Source: Candidatus Hydrogenedens terephthalaticus JGI OTU-1
Lineage (GTDB): Bacteria > Hydrogenedentota > Hydrogenedentia > Hydrogenedentales > Hydrogenedentaceae
Reading direction: 5' to 3'
Length of the DNA stretch: 33,250 nucleotides
NCBI GenBank assembly: GCA_000493945.1
Contig: AWNW01000004.1
Coordinates: forward strand, 40,102 to 73,351
Part shown: positions 1 through 7,863 of the stretch, piece after piece
Layout of the letters: each line of letters begins with the position of its first letter
How positions within the stretch are numbered: position 1 is the stretch's first letter
Position numbers and translations under genes: made by a program
Notes under the pieces: model-generated
The model's database searches: none
What the model was told of the DNA's origin: nothing
What the model saw: only the letters and a program-made list of their open reading frames with translations

Positions 1-169
1 CACGAATATCTTTTGAAAAAATGTGTGGAATTCCATAATCATCCTTATATATTTCAAGTTGTTCCCAATATGTTTCCGTCCATTCTTGTGCATATATTTG
101 GGAAAAAACAAAAAAATAAATTAAACAAAATAGAAAAACAATACAAATTTTTTTAATTGTTCTTTTCAA
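1..169 (-). CDS. Penicillin acylase family protein, N-terminal part (runs off left edge)
   Basis: Only the first 56 codons are inside the window, read leftwards from a TTG start at 169-167. An in-frame TAA lies directly upstream of that TTG, and an AGGGG ribosome site sits about 7 bases before it, so TTG is the only reasonable start. The product opens with a positively charged stretch (KRTIKK), a hydrophobic core and a probable signal-peptidase site near SQIYA. The mature N-terminus then contains EIYKDDYGIPHIFSKD. This matches the D-x-G-[IV]-PHI signature at the start of penicillin amidase / acyl-homoserine-lactone acylase precursors, which are exported Ntn-hydrolases that self-cleave into two chains. 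The catalytic serine and the beta chain lie outside the window, so substrate and activity cannot be judged. Confidence 0.72.
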   Translation of the reverse strand, partial: MKRTIKKICIVFLFCLIYFFVFSQIYAQEWTETYWEQLEIYKDDYGIPHIFSKDIR

Positions 170-238
170 TTATTTTCCCCTACATAAGTTATATTTTATG
201 TTTATTATAGCAACGAAAGAAAACGAAAAAAAGAGAAG

Positions 239-490
239 GGGCTCGATGCGGCTTGTTAGGCTGGTACTCTTGAGGAAGGAGTGGAGAGAGGAGACAGTTG
301 TTTCGCCGAATATATCATCGAGCCCACTTTACTGAGAAAAATCAATATTCCAAAGCGGGAGGCATGCATGAAAGCAGTTATTTTGGCTGCAGGTATTTCT
401 GGGGAAGGAGTGATGTGAGGCAGAAATGTGACTTTGTTTTTTGCTTCACCATGCCTCCCGACAGGGTGGGCTTTATTTATATTTCTATTT
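239..490 (+). ncRNA. Candidate structured RNA, family not recognised
   Basis: This stretch is visibly richer in G+C than the flanking DNA and holds no convincing protein gene. Helices visible on the plus strand are: 239-248 with 316-325 (10 perfect pairs); 249-252 with 305-308; a hairpin 266-271/277-282; 356-366 with 450-460 (11 perfect pairs); and, stacked inside the last, 415-426 with 438-449 (12 pairs, two of them G-U). Bases 321-327 could instead pair with 466-472. A short hairpin (gcctccc, loop gaca, gggtgggc) followed by a T-rich run from about 472 resembles an intrinsic terminator. The wobble pairs are G-U on the plus strand and would be A-C on the minus strand, which favours plus-strand transcription. 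I found no 6S, SRP, tmRNA or RNase P signature. The two ends are approximate. Confidence 0.45.
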
Positions 491-511
491 ATGTCCAAAA
501 TAATATTCATA

Positions 512-1780
512 TCAATTCTTTGCAAAAACCCTGGTAAATGGCATTAAAGATGAATCTTCTATATCATCAGAGATAATTTCTATATGTAAAAGTTTTACAT
601 TTCTAAGAGATATATCTGAAGGAATAGGAATACTAACTTCTCCATCAAACGATTCCAATAAGTTATTTGTTAACTTATAACGGAATAATGGTTTTAATTC
701 ATCATCTGATGCATAAATTGTAAAATTGGAATTGATGCTTTTTTGTTTATCCCAGAATAATTCAAGGGATGAAATTTCTTTCTTTTGTATAGGGACTACA
801 AATATCTGCGATGCAGGTGTCGTTATAGGTAATGGTTTTGTATTACTGAAATAAGCAGATACCTTTTGTAATATTCGTTCTGAGGGTTCTATTTCATTCG
901 CCCATGCGATTATTTTTTCTGAATCACAGGTCTTTATTTCCGAAGCAAATGTATTATTTTTTAATAGAACCTGTTGATTTTGTCTAAGTACAACAAATTG
1001 GTTGGCTGTTTCTACTGTGACCTCTCCCCTATGAACTGTTGTTAATATTTGTGTGGAATCTACTTCTACCTGGAATTGAGTACCAAATACGGTTACAATC
1101 CCTTGCGGAGTATTTACTCGAAACACCTTTTTATCTTTGCCAACATCAAACCATACTTTACCCTTTTCTAAATTTACAGTTCGCTCATCTAAAATCCGTA
1201 TTCTTGTATTTCCGGCTAATTTTAAAACAGAATTGCCTTTTAAATATGAATAAACAATTGAGTTCTCTTTTGTTTCTATATAATTATCCGTTTTAATAGA
1301 TGTTAAATTATCTTCTTTTATTATATTATTTATATCTTTATCAATTATAGAACTATTGCCTTCTATATTGACTGCTATTCCAATTCTTTCCGTATCAGAA
1401 ATCTCTCGATAAGGCCAACTAACAAATATAAAAACACCAAGAACAGTCATTGCTGTTAAAGCAAGATAAGGGAATATGTTAGAAAATGAATAGGGGCTTT
1501 CATCCTGATGTTTTACTCGTAGTGTAATTTGATGTGTCTGATTGTAACTGACATCTATCTCCGGAAGTTTTTTCATAATTTGTTCATCTAATGACTCGTT
1601 CAACTTATAGGGACTGAGGGATTCATACAAATGAGCATTGCTTTTTCTTAATATTTCAAATTCATGTTTACAATGTGAACAGGCAGACAAATGCTCTTCA
1701 ACAATTAGTTCTTTGGCTCTACTTAATTCACCATCGAGATATGCCTGTAATTCCGTCTCTATTTGTGAACATCTTGCCAT
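512..1780 (-). CDS. Zinc-finger anti-sigma factor with FecR domain
   Basis: This 422-residue membrane protein probably sequesters the ECF sigma factor encoded just upstream. Residues 1-40 form a zf-HC2 / anti-sigma zinc-binding domain: C4, the helix YLDGELS, then H30-x3-C34-x2-C37. A single membrane segment lies around residues 105-122 (YLALTAMTVLGVFIFVSW). Residues about 180-290 are a FecR domain, with VNTPQGIVTVFGTQFQVEV and LTTVHRGEVTVET. The C-terminal 120 residues are not recognised. The start overlaps the sigma gene by 22 bp and has a GGAG site about 10 bases upstream. Fusing a zinc-finger cytoplasmic domain to a FecR-type periplasmic sensor in one chain fits direct sigma control by a cell-envelope signal, but the signal is unknown. 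Confidence 0.85.
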   Translation of the reverse strand: MARCSQIETELQAYLDGELSRAKELIVEEHLSACSHCKHEFEILRKSNAHLYESLSPYKLNESLDEQIMKKLPEIDVSYNQTHQITLRVKHQDESPYSFSNIFPYLALTAMTVLGVFIFVSWPYREISDTERIGIAVNIEGNSSIIDKDINNIIKEDNLTSIKTDNYIETKENSIVYSYLKGNSVLKLAGNTRIRILDERTVNLEKGKVWFDVGKDKKVFRVNTPQGIVTVFGTQFQVEVDSTQILTTVHRGEVTVETANQFVVLRQNQQVLLKNNTFASEIKTCDSEKIIAWANEIEPSERILQKVSAYFSNTKPLPITTPASQIFVVPIQKKEISSLELFWDKQKSINSNFTIYASDDELKPLFRYKLTNNLLESFDGEVSIPIPSDISLRNVKLLHIEIISDDIEDSSLMPFTRVFAKN

Positions 1781-2334
1781 TGTTTAGTTTCTCCATCAGT
1801 ATTATCAAATATTTTCTGCAATTGTTTTACCGCTCTTTGTAATATCCCTTTTATTTCTCCCGGGGATTCTCCCGTAAACCTACTAATTTCTTCGTAAGTC
1901 ATTCCTTCTAAAAATTTTAATACTACTGGAAGTCTGTATCTTTCCGGTAATTGTTGTATAGCAAATTTTATCTCTTCAAATGATAAAGAATAACTCTTTC
2001 CTGAAATCTTTTCGGAATTTATCGGTATAATTTTTCCTTCAATTCTATCATTGCCGATTTCTTTTTTCTTTTGTATATATTGAAAAGAAATACGAGTCGT
2101 AATCTCTTTCAACCAACTTCCAAATTTTGTTAAATCACGGAGTTGATGAAGATTTTTATAGGCATTAATGAATGCTTCCTGAACAATTTCTTTTGCTATG
2201 TTTGAGTCTTTAACATAGTAAAACGCTGTTGCATATACCGCTGTTTGGTATGTCATAACTAAATCTCGAAATGCCTCAACATTGCCGTTCAGACATTCAT
2301 TAATTAACCTTATTTCTTTCGTTATTTCTTCCAT
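1759..2334 (-). CDS. ECF-type RNA polymerase sigma factor
   Basis: This 191-residue sigma-70 family protein has only regions 2 and 4, as in extracytoplasmic-function (group 4) sigma factors. Region 2 spans about residues 18-90 and includes FRDLVMTYQ, the DSNIAKEIVQEAFINAYKN helix and FGSWLKEITTR. Region 4 spans about 120-178, with QQLPERYRLPVVLKFLEG and the helix-turn-helix MTYEEISRFTGESPGEIKG. The linker between the two regions is short. It sits head of, and overlaps, the anti-sigma gene, the usual arrangement for a sigma/anti-sigma pair. A 17-bp perfect palindrome lies 47-63 bases upstream of the start and may take part in its control. Length is normal for the family. Confidence 0.93.
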   Translation of the reverse strand: MEEITKEIRLINECLNGNVEAFRDLVMTYQTAVYATAFYYVKDSNIAKEIVQEAFINAYKNLHQLRDLTKFGSWLKEITTRISFQYIQKKKEIGNDRIEGKIIPINSEKISGKSYSLSFEEIKFAIQQLPERYRLPVVLKFLEGMTYEEISRFTGESPGEIKGILQRAVKQLQKIFDNTDGETKQWQDVHK

Positions 2335-2380
2335 AAAATCTTATAACTATGATAATATAAATCTCTTAAATAGAATATAA

Positions 2381-2397
2381 TGTTCCAATTTGGAACA
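2381..2397. promoter_or_regulatory. 17-bp perfect palindrome upstream of the sigma gene
   Basis: TGTTCCAA-T-TTGGAACA is a perfect inverted repeat with 8-bp arms. It lies directly after the manA stop and ahead of the sigma-factor start on the minus strand. The arm contains GGAAC, which resembles the -35 element of many ECF sigma promoters, and the position suits an operator or autoregulated promoter. A weak terminator for manA is possible but less likely, because no clear T-run follows. Confidence 0.45.
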
Positions 2398-2398
2398 A

Positions 2399-3400
2399 TT
2401 ATAGTTGGTAATAATCTAAAAACATACCCTCTTTTATTATAACACTACTACATGATTTTGCAGGAATTAGTAAGGCTTCTCCCCTTTTTACCTTAATATC
2501 TTCATCATAAATATTTATATATGTATCACTTAATGATAATACTATATGAAAACTGAAATTGTTATCCCATATTTGACATTCTTTTTCTATTTCCCAGTGT
2601 TTTGCTGTAAAATAAGGACAAGAACATAAATATTTTTCAACTCCGAATGTATGTTTTTTCTCAACTTTTCTTGCTTTAATTAATACAGATTTTTCTTGAA
2701 TTGATTCCATTGCTTTTTCTATGTGTAATAACCTTGGTTTTCCAGTAGAATCTACCCGATTCCAATCAAATAAACGATATGTAACATTGCTATTTTGTTG
2801 TATTTCGGCTAATAAGATACCAGGACCAATCGCATGAACCGTTCCCGCTGGAATTAAATAATGTTCTCCCGCCTTTACATAAATCTTGTTGAGTAATTTA
2901 TCAATATCTCCATGGTGGTTTATTTCTTTTAATAGATGTTCCTTTTTCACATTTTTTTTAAGACCAATATATAAAAAACTATTAGGTTTTGCATCGAGAA
3001 TATACCACATTTCTGTTTTCCCCGAATCTTGTTCACCAAGTTTAATGGCTGTTGTGTCATCAGGATGAACTTGAACAGATAATAATTCATTAGCATCTAT
3101 TAATTTTAATAGCAAAGGAAATCTTTTCGGGAAAGAACTTGTTTTATCTGTACCAAAAACGAATTCCGGAAATTTATTTACTACTTCGTTAATTTTTTTC
3201 CCTTTTAATGGTCCATTGATGATGGAACTTTGATACTCTTCCCTATCCGAAATTAACCATGCTTCGCCAATAGGTTCTTCACTCGATATATTTTTATTTA
3301 ATTTCTCTCTTAAACGAAAGTTCCCCCATGGTTTGGGAAAATACCCTTCATCAAAAATAAAATAACGATTTATTTCATTTACATTATATTTTTCTTTCAT
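2399..3400 (-). CDS. manA: Mannose-6-phosphate isomerase, type I
   Basis: The enzyme interconverts mannose 6-phosphate and fructose 6-phosphate in the cytoplasm, linking glycolysis to GDP-mannose and glycan synthesis. The 333-residue cupin protein carries the four zinc ligands in their usual settings: Q110 and H112 in LLSVQVHPDD, E130 in GKTEMWYILDA, and H189 in IPAGTVHAIGPG. The family block LLAEIQQNSNVTYRLFDWNR follows. Length fits the short bacterial form (about 315-330 residues) rather than the longer enteric enzyme. The start lies 7 bases after the stop of the upstream prepilin peptidase gene, so the two are probably co-transcribed, although the ribosome site is weak. The pairing with a prepilin peptidase gives no clear functional link. 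Confidence 0.93.
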   Translation of the reverse strand: MKEKYNVNEINRYFIFDEGYFPKPWGNFRLREKLNKNISSEEPIGEAWLISDREEYQSSIINGPLKGKKINEVVNKFPEFVFGTDKTSSFPKRFPLLLKLIDANELLSVQVHPDDTTAIKLGEQDSGKTEMWYILDAKPNSFLYIGLKKNVKKEHLLKEINHHGDIDKLLNKIYVKAGEHYLIPAGTVHAIGPGILLAEIQQNSNVTYRLFDWNRVDSTGKPRLLHIEKAMESIQEKSVLIKARKVEKKHTFGVEKYLCSCPYFTAKHWEIEKECQIWDNNFSFHIVLSLSDTYINIYDEDIKVKRGEALLIPAKSCSSVIIKEGMFLDYYQL

Positions 3401-3407
3401 ATAGAGT

Positions 3408-4556
3408 CTATTGTTGTGTGATAGTGAGAATTTGTAAATACTTGGAGATTAACTCTGGACCAAATAACAGAAAAATAAAACCTCCCAAAGAAAGATAAGG
3501 ACCAAAGGGAATATAATGTGCCTTTAATGTTATTTCCATTTCTTCTTCATTGAGATCCATATTTGCTTTAATATCTTTTGAGGATTGTCTTCTCCATATA
3601 AAAATGGATATAAGGGCAATTAGAAGTGAAAATACCATGAAAGCAATAACTAAATAAGAAAATCCTTGTATAATTTCGTTGGGGATTGTAGAGGATATAT
3701 GGTGATTTAGAGATAATAATAACCTTATTATTAAATAAATAGAAGATAATCCCAAAAAAATACTTGCAATGGGGTCAATAGGATAAAAATTATTGTCGTT
3801 TGTTCCAGTTTCTTCTTCTGTTTCTTCTTCTATCTTTTTTATATAACGATAATAGAAAATAACTAAAAATCCTATTATACTTCCGACCATAGAACCAATC
3901 ATTAAACTCCCTAAAACACCCCGCCATCCTAAAAATGCCCCTAACATACTTAACAGTTTTACATCACCGAATCCCATTCCGGGCTTTTTCATTAATAAAA
4001 TTACAATCAAATCCATCAGACAAATAAGTAACGCCCCAAGAGCCACGCCATCTATTGATTCTATGGGATTTTGAACCCGTAGCCCTTGTTCAGGGAAAAA
4101 CATGCCTAATAATGATACTCCGATACCAACCAATATTCCCGTTAAAGTTATCTCATCCGGAATAGTCCATGTTTGTAAATCTTGAACAATAACAATTACT
4201 AAACCAGCACTGAGAAAGCAATAGACAATGGTAGCCAGAGAAAATCGGAATTTTAAATACACTATCACAAATAAAAGAGCCGTAATTAGTTCAATAAGTG
4301 GATATTGAATGCTAATGCTTGCCTTACAATGTCTACATTTACCTAACAAAATGACCCAACTAATTAATGGAATATTATCATACCAGGCAATGGGGTTCTG
4401 GCATTTGGGACAATGAGATGCGGGTTTTATTACGGATTCCCCACGAGGGAATCTGTAAATACACACATTGCAAAAACTACCGAACACCGCACCAAACATA
4501 CCACTTACGATTATAAAGAAAATATGTAAAGAATCAATGGATATTAAATTTTTCAT
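3408..4556 (-). CDS. Prepilin peptidase / leader peptidase (A24 family), enlarged
   Basis: This inner-membrane aspartic protease cleaves, and usually N-methylates, type IV prepilins or type II secretion pseudopilins. The N-terminal domain has GSFCNVCIYRFPRGES and two CxxC pairs (C49/C52 and C74/C77), the zinc-binding DiS_P_DiS region. The catalytic aspartates are D126 (VQDLQTWTIPDEI) and D198 (GMGFGDVK). Relatives are typically 230-290 residues; this one is 382. The extra length is a block of about 130 residues between the GxGD helix region and the C-terminal IPFGPYLSLGGF motif. That block has an acidic loop (EEETEEETG), two or more added hydrophobic segments and a charged tail. A GGAGG site is present but about 15 bases before the ATG. 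No pilin genes are in the window. Confidence 0.9.
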   Translation of the reverse strand: MKNLISIDSLHIFFIIVSGMFGAVFGSFCNVCIYRFPRGESVIKPASHCPKCQNPIAWYDNIPLISWVILLGKCRHCKASISIQYPLIELITALLFVIVYLKFRFSLATIVYCFLSAGLVIVIVQDLQTWTIPDEITLTGILVGIGVSLLGMFFPEQGLRVQNPIESIDGVALGALLICLMDLIVILLMKKPGMGFGDVKLLSMLGAFLGWRGVLGSLMIGSMVGSIIGFLVIFYYRYIKKIEEETEEETGTNDNNFYPIDPIASIFLGLSSIYLIIRLLLSLNHHISSTIPNEIIQGFSYLVIAFMVFSLLIALISIFIWRRQSSKDIKANMDLNEEEMEITLKAHYIPFGPYLSLGGFIFLLFGPELISKYLQILTITQQ

Positions 4557-4693
4557 TATAATAACTACTTTCCTCCGTGTAAATTTTTTATATAAAATAT
4601 ATTGGTTAGTATGTTTTATTTTATTATGTGAGTTTCATATTATAAACAACCTAAAAATATAATTCCTATTTTTTATATTTAGAAAGACAAGAT

Positions 4694-6736
4694 ATGCACC
4701 TCTTTACAAAAATTATTCTTCCTTTTCTTTTCTTATATTCTCCTATCATTTCAGTAATGTGTGAGGAAGGAAATGTATTTCCATCTAATTTAGGAACTTT
4801 TCCCGAACAAATTCAAGATACTATTATTCGCACTGTGGATAAACTACAACCCGCACTGGTTCGAATACATGTTGTCGAAAAATATTATTCAGAAGGGAGG
4901 GAATTAAAGCAGGAAAAATATGGTAGTGGAGTAGTTATTTCTAATGATGGTTATGTTGTAACAAATCATCATGTGGCAGGCAAGGCATATTTTGCAGATT
5001 GCACCTTCTCAAATCTAAAAAATTATCCATTAAAATTGGTAGGAACGGATGCCTTGACAGATATTAGTGTCCTAAAAATTATTACAGATGAGCCACAAAA
5101 TTTTGTCTTTGGCGTTTTTGGAGATTCAGATAACATAAAAGTGGGTGATTATGTTTTGGCAATGGGTTCCCCTATGGCTTTAAACCCGTCTGTTACTTTG
5201 GGGATTATTAGCAACCAACGAATGATATTACCTTATAAATTAAATAGTTTTGAAATGTTTTCAGAAGAAGGAGAAAACATTGGGAGTTTAGTCTGTTGGT
5301 TAGGACATAATGCGGAAATTAGCCCCGGTAGTTCGGGCGGTCCTCTTGTTAGTCTACGAGGAGAAATTGTGGGTATAAACGAAATTAAATACGCTCTTGG
5401 AGGGGCTATTCCTTCCAACTTAGTAAAAAAAGTCGTAAGTGATATTATACAAAATGGCAAAGTAAATAGGTCCTGGACAGGACTTGAAATACAACCTATT
5501 ACAGAAATAGAAAAAATAGAAAGAGGCTCACTTATTAGATATGTATACCCAGATTCTCCTGCAGATAAAGCGGGTATAAAAACAGGGGATATTTTAATAC
5601 AAATAGATAATGAACCGATTGATGTTAAGTACATGGAACAAATCCCGTTAATTAATAATATTTTATGCTCACTCCCAACCGATAAACCTGTAAATTTTTC
5701 TATCATTCGGGATTCCATTAAATTGGATATTCCTGTTACTCCTGTTTTATACGATTTTCCTCAAACAAAAGAAAAAGAGTTTAAAGAATGGGGTTTTACA
5801 GCAAAAAATCTTAACTGGTTCTTTGCCCTTAATAGAAATAGAGATAATACGAATGGCGTTCTCATCACATCCCTGCGAATGGGTGGTTGTTCGGCACAGG
5901 CAAAACCACCTTTGCAAAGCGGAGATCTCATCTTAGAAATTGAAAATGAAAAAATATCCTCATTAGAAGATTTAGAAAAGAAAACGAATTCCCTTTTAGA
6001 AGAAAAAAAAGAAAAAGTTCTTGTAGTTGCAGAAAGAAATCAAAATAGAATCTATTCTATGGTAAAAATTGGGGCATCTCGAAATGTAGAACCGATTAGA
6101 GAAGCCAGTAAACCCTGGATAGGTGTCGAAGTTCAGGTCCTTACGAAAGAAATGGCAGAAAAAAAGAATTTGGAAGAAGGGGGGTTCATAATAACTCGGA
6201 TTTATCCCATAAAAGAAAAAGGATTAGACGAATTAAAAGTAGGAGATATTATTAAAGAAATTGAAAATGAAAAATTTCATGCTAACAAAGTAGAAGACTA
6301 TGAAGAATGGAAAGAAAGGGTGCGAAGTTTTTCTATTGACCAGGAAATTGTAGTCTCTATTATTAGAGAAAACGAAATGAAACAAATCCCTATACAACTT
6401 ATTAAAGAACCCATTCCACGAAATATGGTGGAAAAATATCAAGACGAATGGTTGGAATTTACGGTAAGAGATTTGTGTTTTTATGATAGAGTTGATATGA
6501 ATTTAAAGGAAGACACAAAAGGAGTGTTTGTTGAACAGGTAATTTCAGGAGGTTGGGCAAGCCTCGCTAAATTAGAACAAGGAGATATTATTTTATCTAT
6601 TCAAAACCATCCTATAGAAAATATAAAAGATTTCAAAGAAAAATTAAACAATATAAGAAACCAAAATATAAATCATTTTGTTTTTGAAATCCAAAGAGGA
6701 ATACAAAAATATTTTGTTAAAATAGAAGTAAAATAA
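4694..6736 (+). CDS. HtrA/Deg-type serine protease with four PDZ-like domains
   Basis: This exported trypsin-fold protease probably acts in envelope protein quality control. Residues 1-23 form a signal peptide. The protease domain (about 45-255) has an intact triad: H93 in VVTNHHVAG, D123 in ALTDISVLKI and S214 in SPGSSGGPLVS. Four PDZ-like domains follow at about 260-350, 365-460, 473-570 and 585-680. Each has a recognisable LxxGDIIxxIxN-type core: KTGDILIQIDNEPI, QSGDLILEIENEKI, KVGDIIKEIENEKF and EQGDIILSIQNHPI. HtrA proteins usually carry one or two PDZ domains, so four is large. The gene is divergent from the prepilin peptidase across a 137-bp AT-rich gap, and folM starts 28 bp after its stop, so it may head the folate operon transcript. 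Confidence 0.9.
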   Translation: MHLFTKIILPFLFLYSPIISVMCEEGNVFPSNLGTFPEQIQDTIIRTVDKLQPALVRIHVVEKYYSEGRELKQEKYGSGVVISNDGYVVTNHHVAGKAYFADCTFSNLKNYPLKLVGTDALTDISVLKIITDEPQNFVFGVFGDSDNIKVGDYVLAMGSPMALNPSVTLGIISNQRMILPYKLNSFEMFSEEGENIGSLVCWLGHNAEISPGSSGGPLVSLRGEIVGINEIKYALGGAIPSNLVKKVVSDIIQNGKVNRSWTGLEIQPITEIEKIERGSLIRYVYPDSPADKAGIKTGDILIQIDNEPIDVKYMEQIPLINNILCSLPTDKPVNFSIIRDSIKLDIPVTPVLYDFPQTKEKEFKEWGFTAKNLNWFFALNRNRDNTNGVLITSLRMGGCSAQAKPPLQSGDLILEIENEKISSLEDLEKKTNSLLEEKKEKVLVVAERNQNRIYSMVKIGASRNVEPIREASKPWIGVEVQVLTKEMAEKKNLEEGGFIITRIYPIKEKGLDELKVGDIIKEIENEKFHANKVEDYEEWKERVRSFSIDQEIVVSIIRENEMKQIPIQLIKEPIPRNMVEKYQDEWLEFTVRDLCFYDRVDMNLKEDTKGVFVEQVISGGWASLAKLEQGDIILSIQNHPIENIKDFKEKLNNIRNQNINHFVFEIQRGIQKYFVKIEVK

Positions 6737-6764
6737 CAAACCAGATTTAATTGAGATTTTAAAA

Positions 6765-7514
6765 ATGTCGTCTCTAAAAGGAATGAATGCAATTATTACG
6801 GGTAGTGCAAAACGGATTGGTAGACATTTGGCTATTTGTTTAGCACAGGAAGGCGTTAATCTTGCTTTACATTATAACTCTTCAGAGAAGGAAGCCAAAG
6901 AATTAGAAGAAATATTAAAAAACTACCCCATAAAAACAACACTCATAAAACAAGACCTAAATGTAACTAATGCAGGAGAAACAATATTTAAATCTGCCAT
7001 AGACAAGTTAGGAGAAATTGATATTCTCATAAATAATGCCAGTATATTCCCCGAACATAGCATAAAAAAGTTTTCCCATGAAGATTTAATTACTTCATTA
7101 AACATCCATGCATGGGCACCCTTACAATTAGCACGGTGTCTTCATTCCCAATGTAAAAAAGGTATTATTATAAATATTTTAGATACCCGTCTCTGGGATT
7201 ACGACCCAAAGCATGCATCTTATTATTTAGGAAAACAATTGCTCCGTCATATTACCCGTATTTTAGCAGTCGAATTTGCCCCCGAAATAAGAGTGAATGC
7301 TGTTGCTCCAGGGCTAATACTTCCACCTCCGGGTGAAACAGAAGAATATTTAAAAAAAATGAGCAAAACCAATCCACTTCAAACATTTGGTGATGAAAAC
7401 GATGTCTCAGATGCTGTAATCTTTTTGCTAAAAGCGAAATTCGTTACAGGACAGGTCATATTTGTAGATGGAGGACGATTTTTATTAGGGAGTGCAAACG
7501 ATGGAATTATTTGA
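6765..7514 (+). CDS. folM: SDR-family pteridine reductase (FolM/PTR1-like)
   Basis: This 249-residue classical short-chain dehydrogenase is probably an NADPH-dependent dihydropteridine/dihydromonapterin reductase. It has the TGSAKRIG cofactor loop (residues 12-19; the arginine is typical of NADPH-using pteridine reductases), NNAS at about 90-93, and a catalytic set of D140 (NILDTRL), Y153 and K157 (YYLGK). The VDGGRFL end is typical of SDRs. Function is supported mainly by context: it overlaps folB by 14 bp and heads folB-folK-folE. A fabG-type or general SDR role cannot be excluded from sequence alone. It may also stand in for a conventional dihydrofolate reductase, which is not in the window. 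Confidence 0.8.
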   Translation: MSSLKGMNAIITGSAKRIGRHLAICLAQEGVNLALHYNSSEKEAKELEEILKNYPIKTTLIKQDLNVTNAGETIFKSAIDKLGEIDILINNASIFPEHSIKKFSHEDLITSLNIHAWAPLQLARCLHSQCKKGIIINILDTRLWDYDPKHASYYLGKQLLRHITRILAVEFAPEIRVNAVAPGLILPPPGETEEYLKKMSKTNPLQTFGDENDVSDAVIFLLKAKFVTGQVIFVDGGRFLLGSANDGII

Positions 7515-7863
7515 TAAAATTCATATCCGTGACTTGCAGGTCCGTTGTATCATTGGAATTGAACCCGATGAAAGAAGAGAAAAGCAGGACATCTTAATAA
7601 ACTTAATTCTTTATACAGACTGCAAACCTGCTGGAATATCGGATGATATTAAAGATGCATTAGACTATAAAAAAGTAAAGAAAACTATCTTAAAAACAAT
7701 AGAAAACTCTTCTTTTTTTCTTATAGAACGAATGGCAGAGGAAATCGCAGATATTTGTTTATCTTTTGAAAAAGTAAAAGGAGTTACCGTAACAATAGAC
7801 AAACCAGGCGTCCTTCGCTTTGCCAGAAGTGTTGCCGTAGAAATCACTCGGATGAAGAAATGA
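7501..7863 (+). CDS. folB: Dihydroneopterin aldolase
   Basis: This enzyme cleaves 7,8-dihydroneopterin to 6-hydroxymethyl-7,8-dihydropterin and glycolaldehyde in folate synthesis. The 120-residue product is a complete single tunnel-fold unit. It begins IHIRDLQVRCIIGIEPDERREKQ and ends with the family motif DKPGVLRFARSVAVEI, in which the conserved lysine is visible. The ATG at 7501 is preferred over an in-frame GTG at 7492 because AGGGAG lies 8 bases before the ATG. It overlaps the end of folM by 14 bp, and its stop overlaps the folK start (ATGA), so translation is probably coupled. Confidence 0.93.
   Translation: MELFDKIHIRDLQVRCIIGIEPDERREKQDILINLILYTDCKPAGISDDIKDALDYKKVKKTILKTIENSSFFLIERMAEEIADICLSFEKVKGVTVTIDKPGVLRFARSVAVEITRMKK

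Noticed and set aside
239..490. Assignment of the structured region to SRP RNA, RNase P RNA, 6S RNA or tmRNA
   Set aside because: I looked for the SRP GGAA-loop motif, the RNase P P4 core, a single long 6S-type rod and a tRNA-like tmRNA end. None was present.
256..525. 89-codon minus-strand open frame in the gap near the left end
   Set aside because: No recognisable domain. It overlaps the end of the anti-sigma gene and the RNA helices, and its composition follows the structured RNA rather than coding sequence.
298..537. 79-codon plus-strand open frame across the RNA candidate
   Set aside because: No family resemblance and no convincing ribosome site, and it runs into the convergent anti-sigma gene. 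Best explained by the GC-richer RNA region.
5233..5718. 161-codon minus-strand frame within the HtrA-like gene
   Set aside because: It lies opposite the protease catalytic region, which is strongly conserved on the plus strand. No independent evidence.
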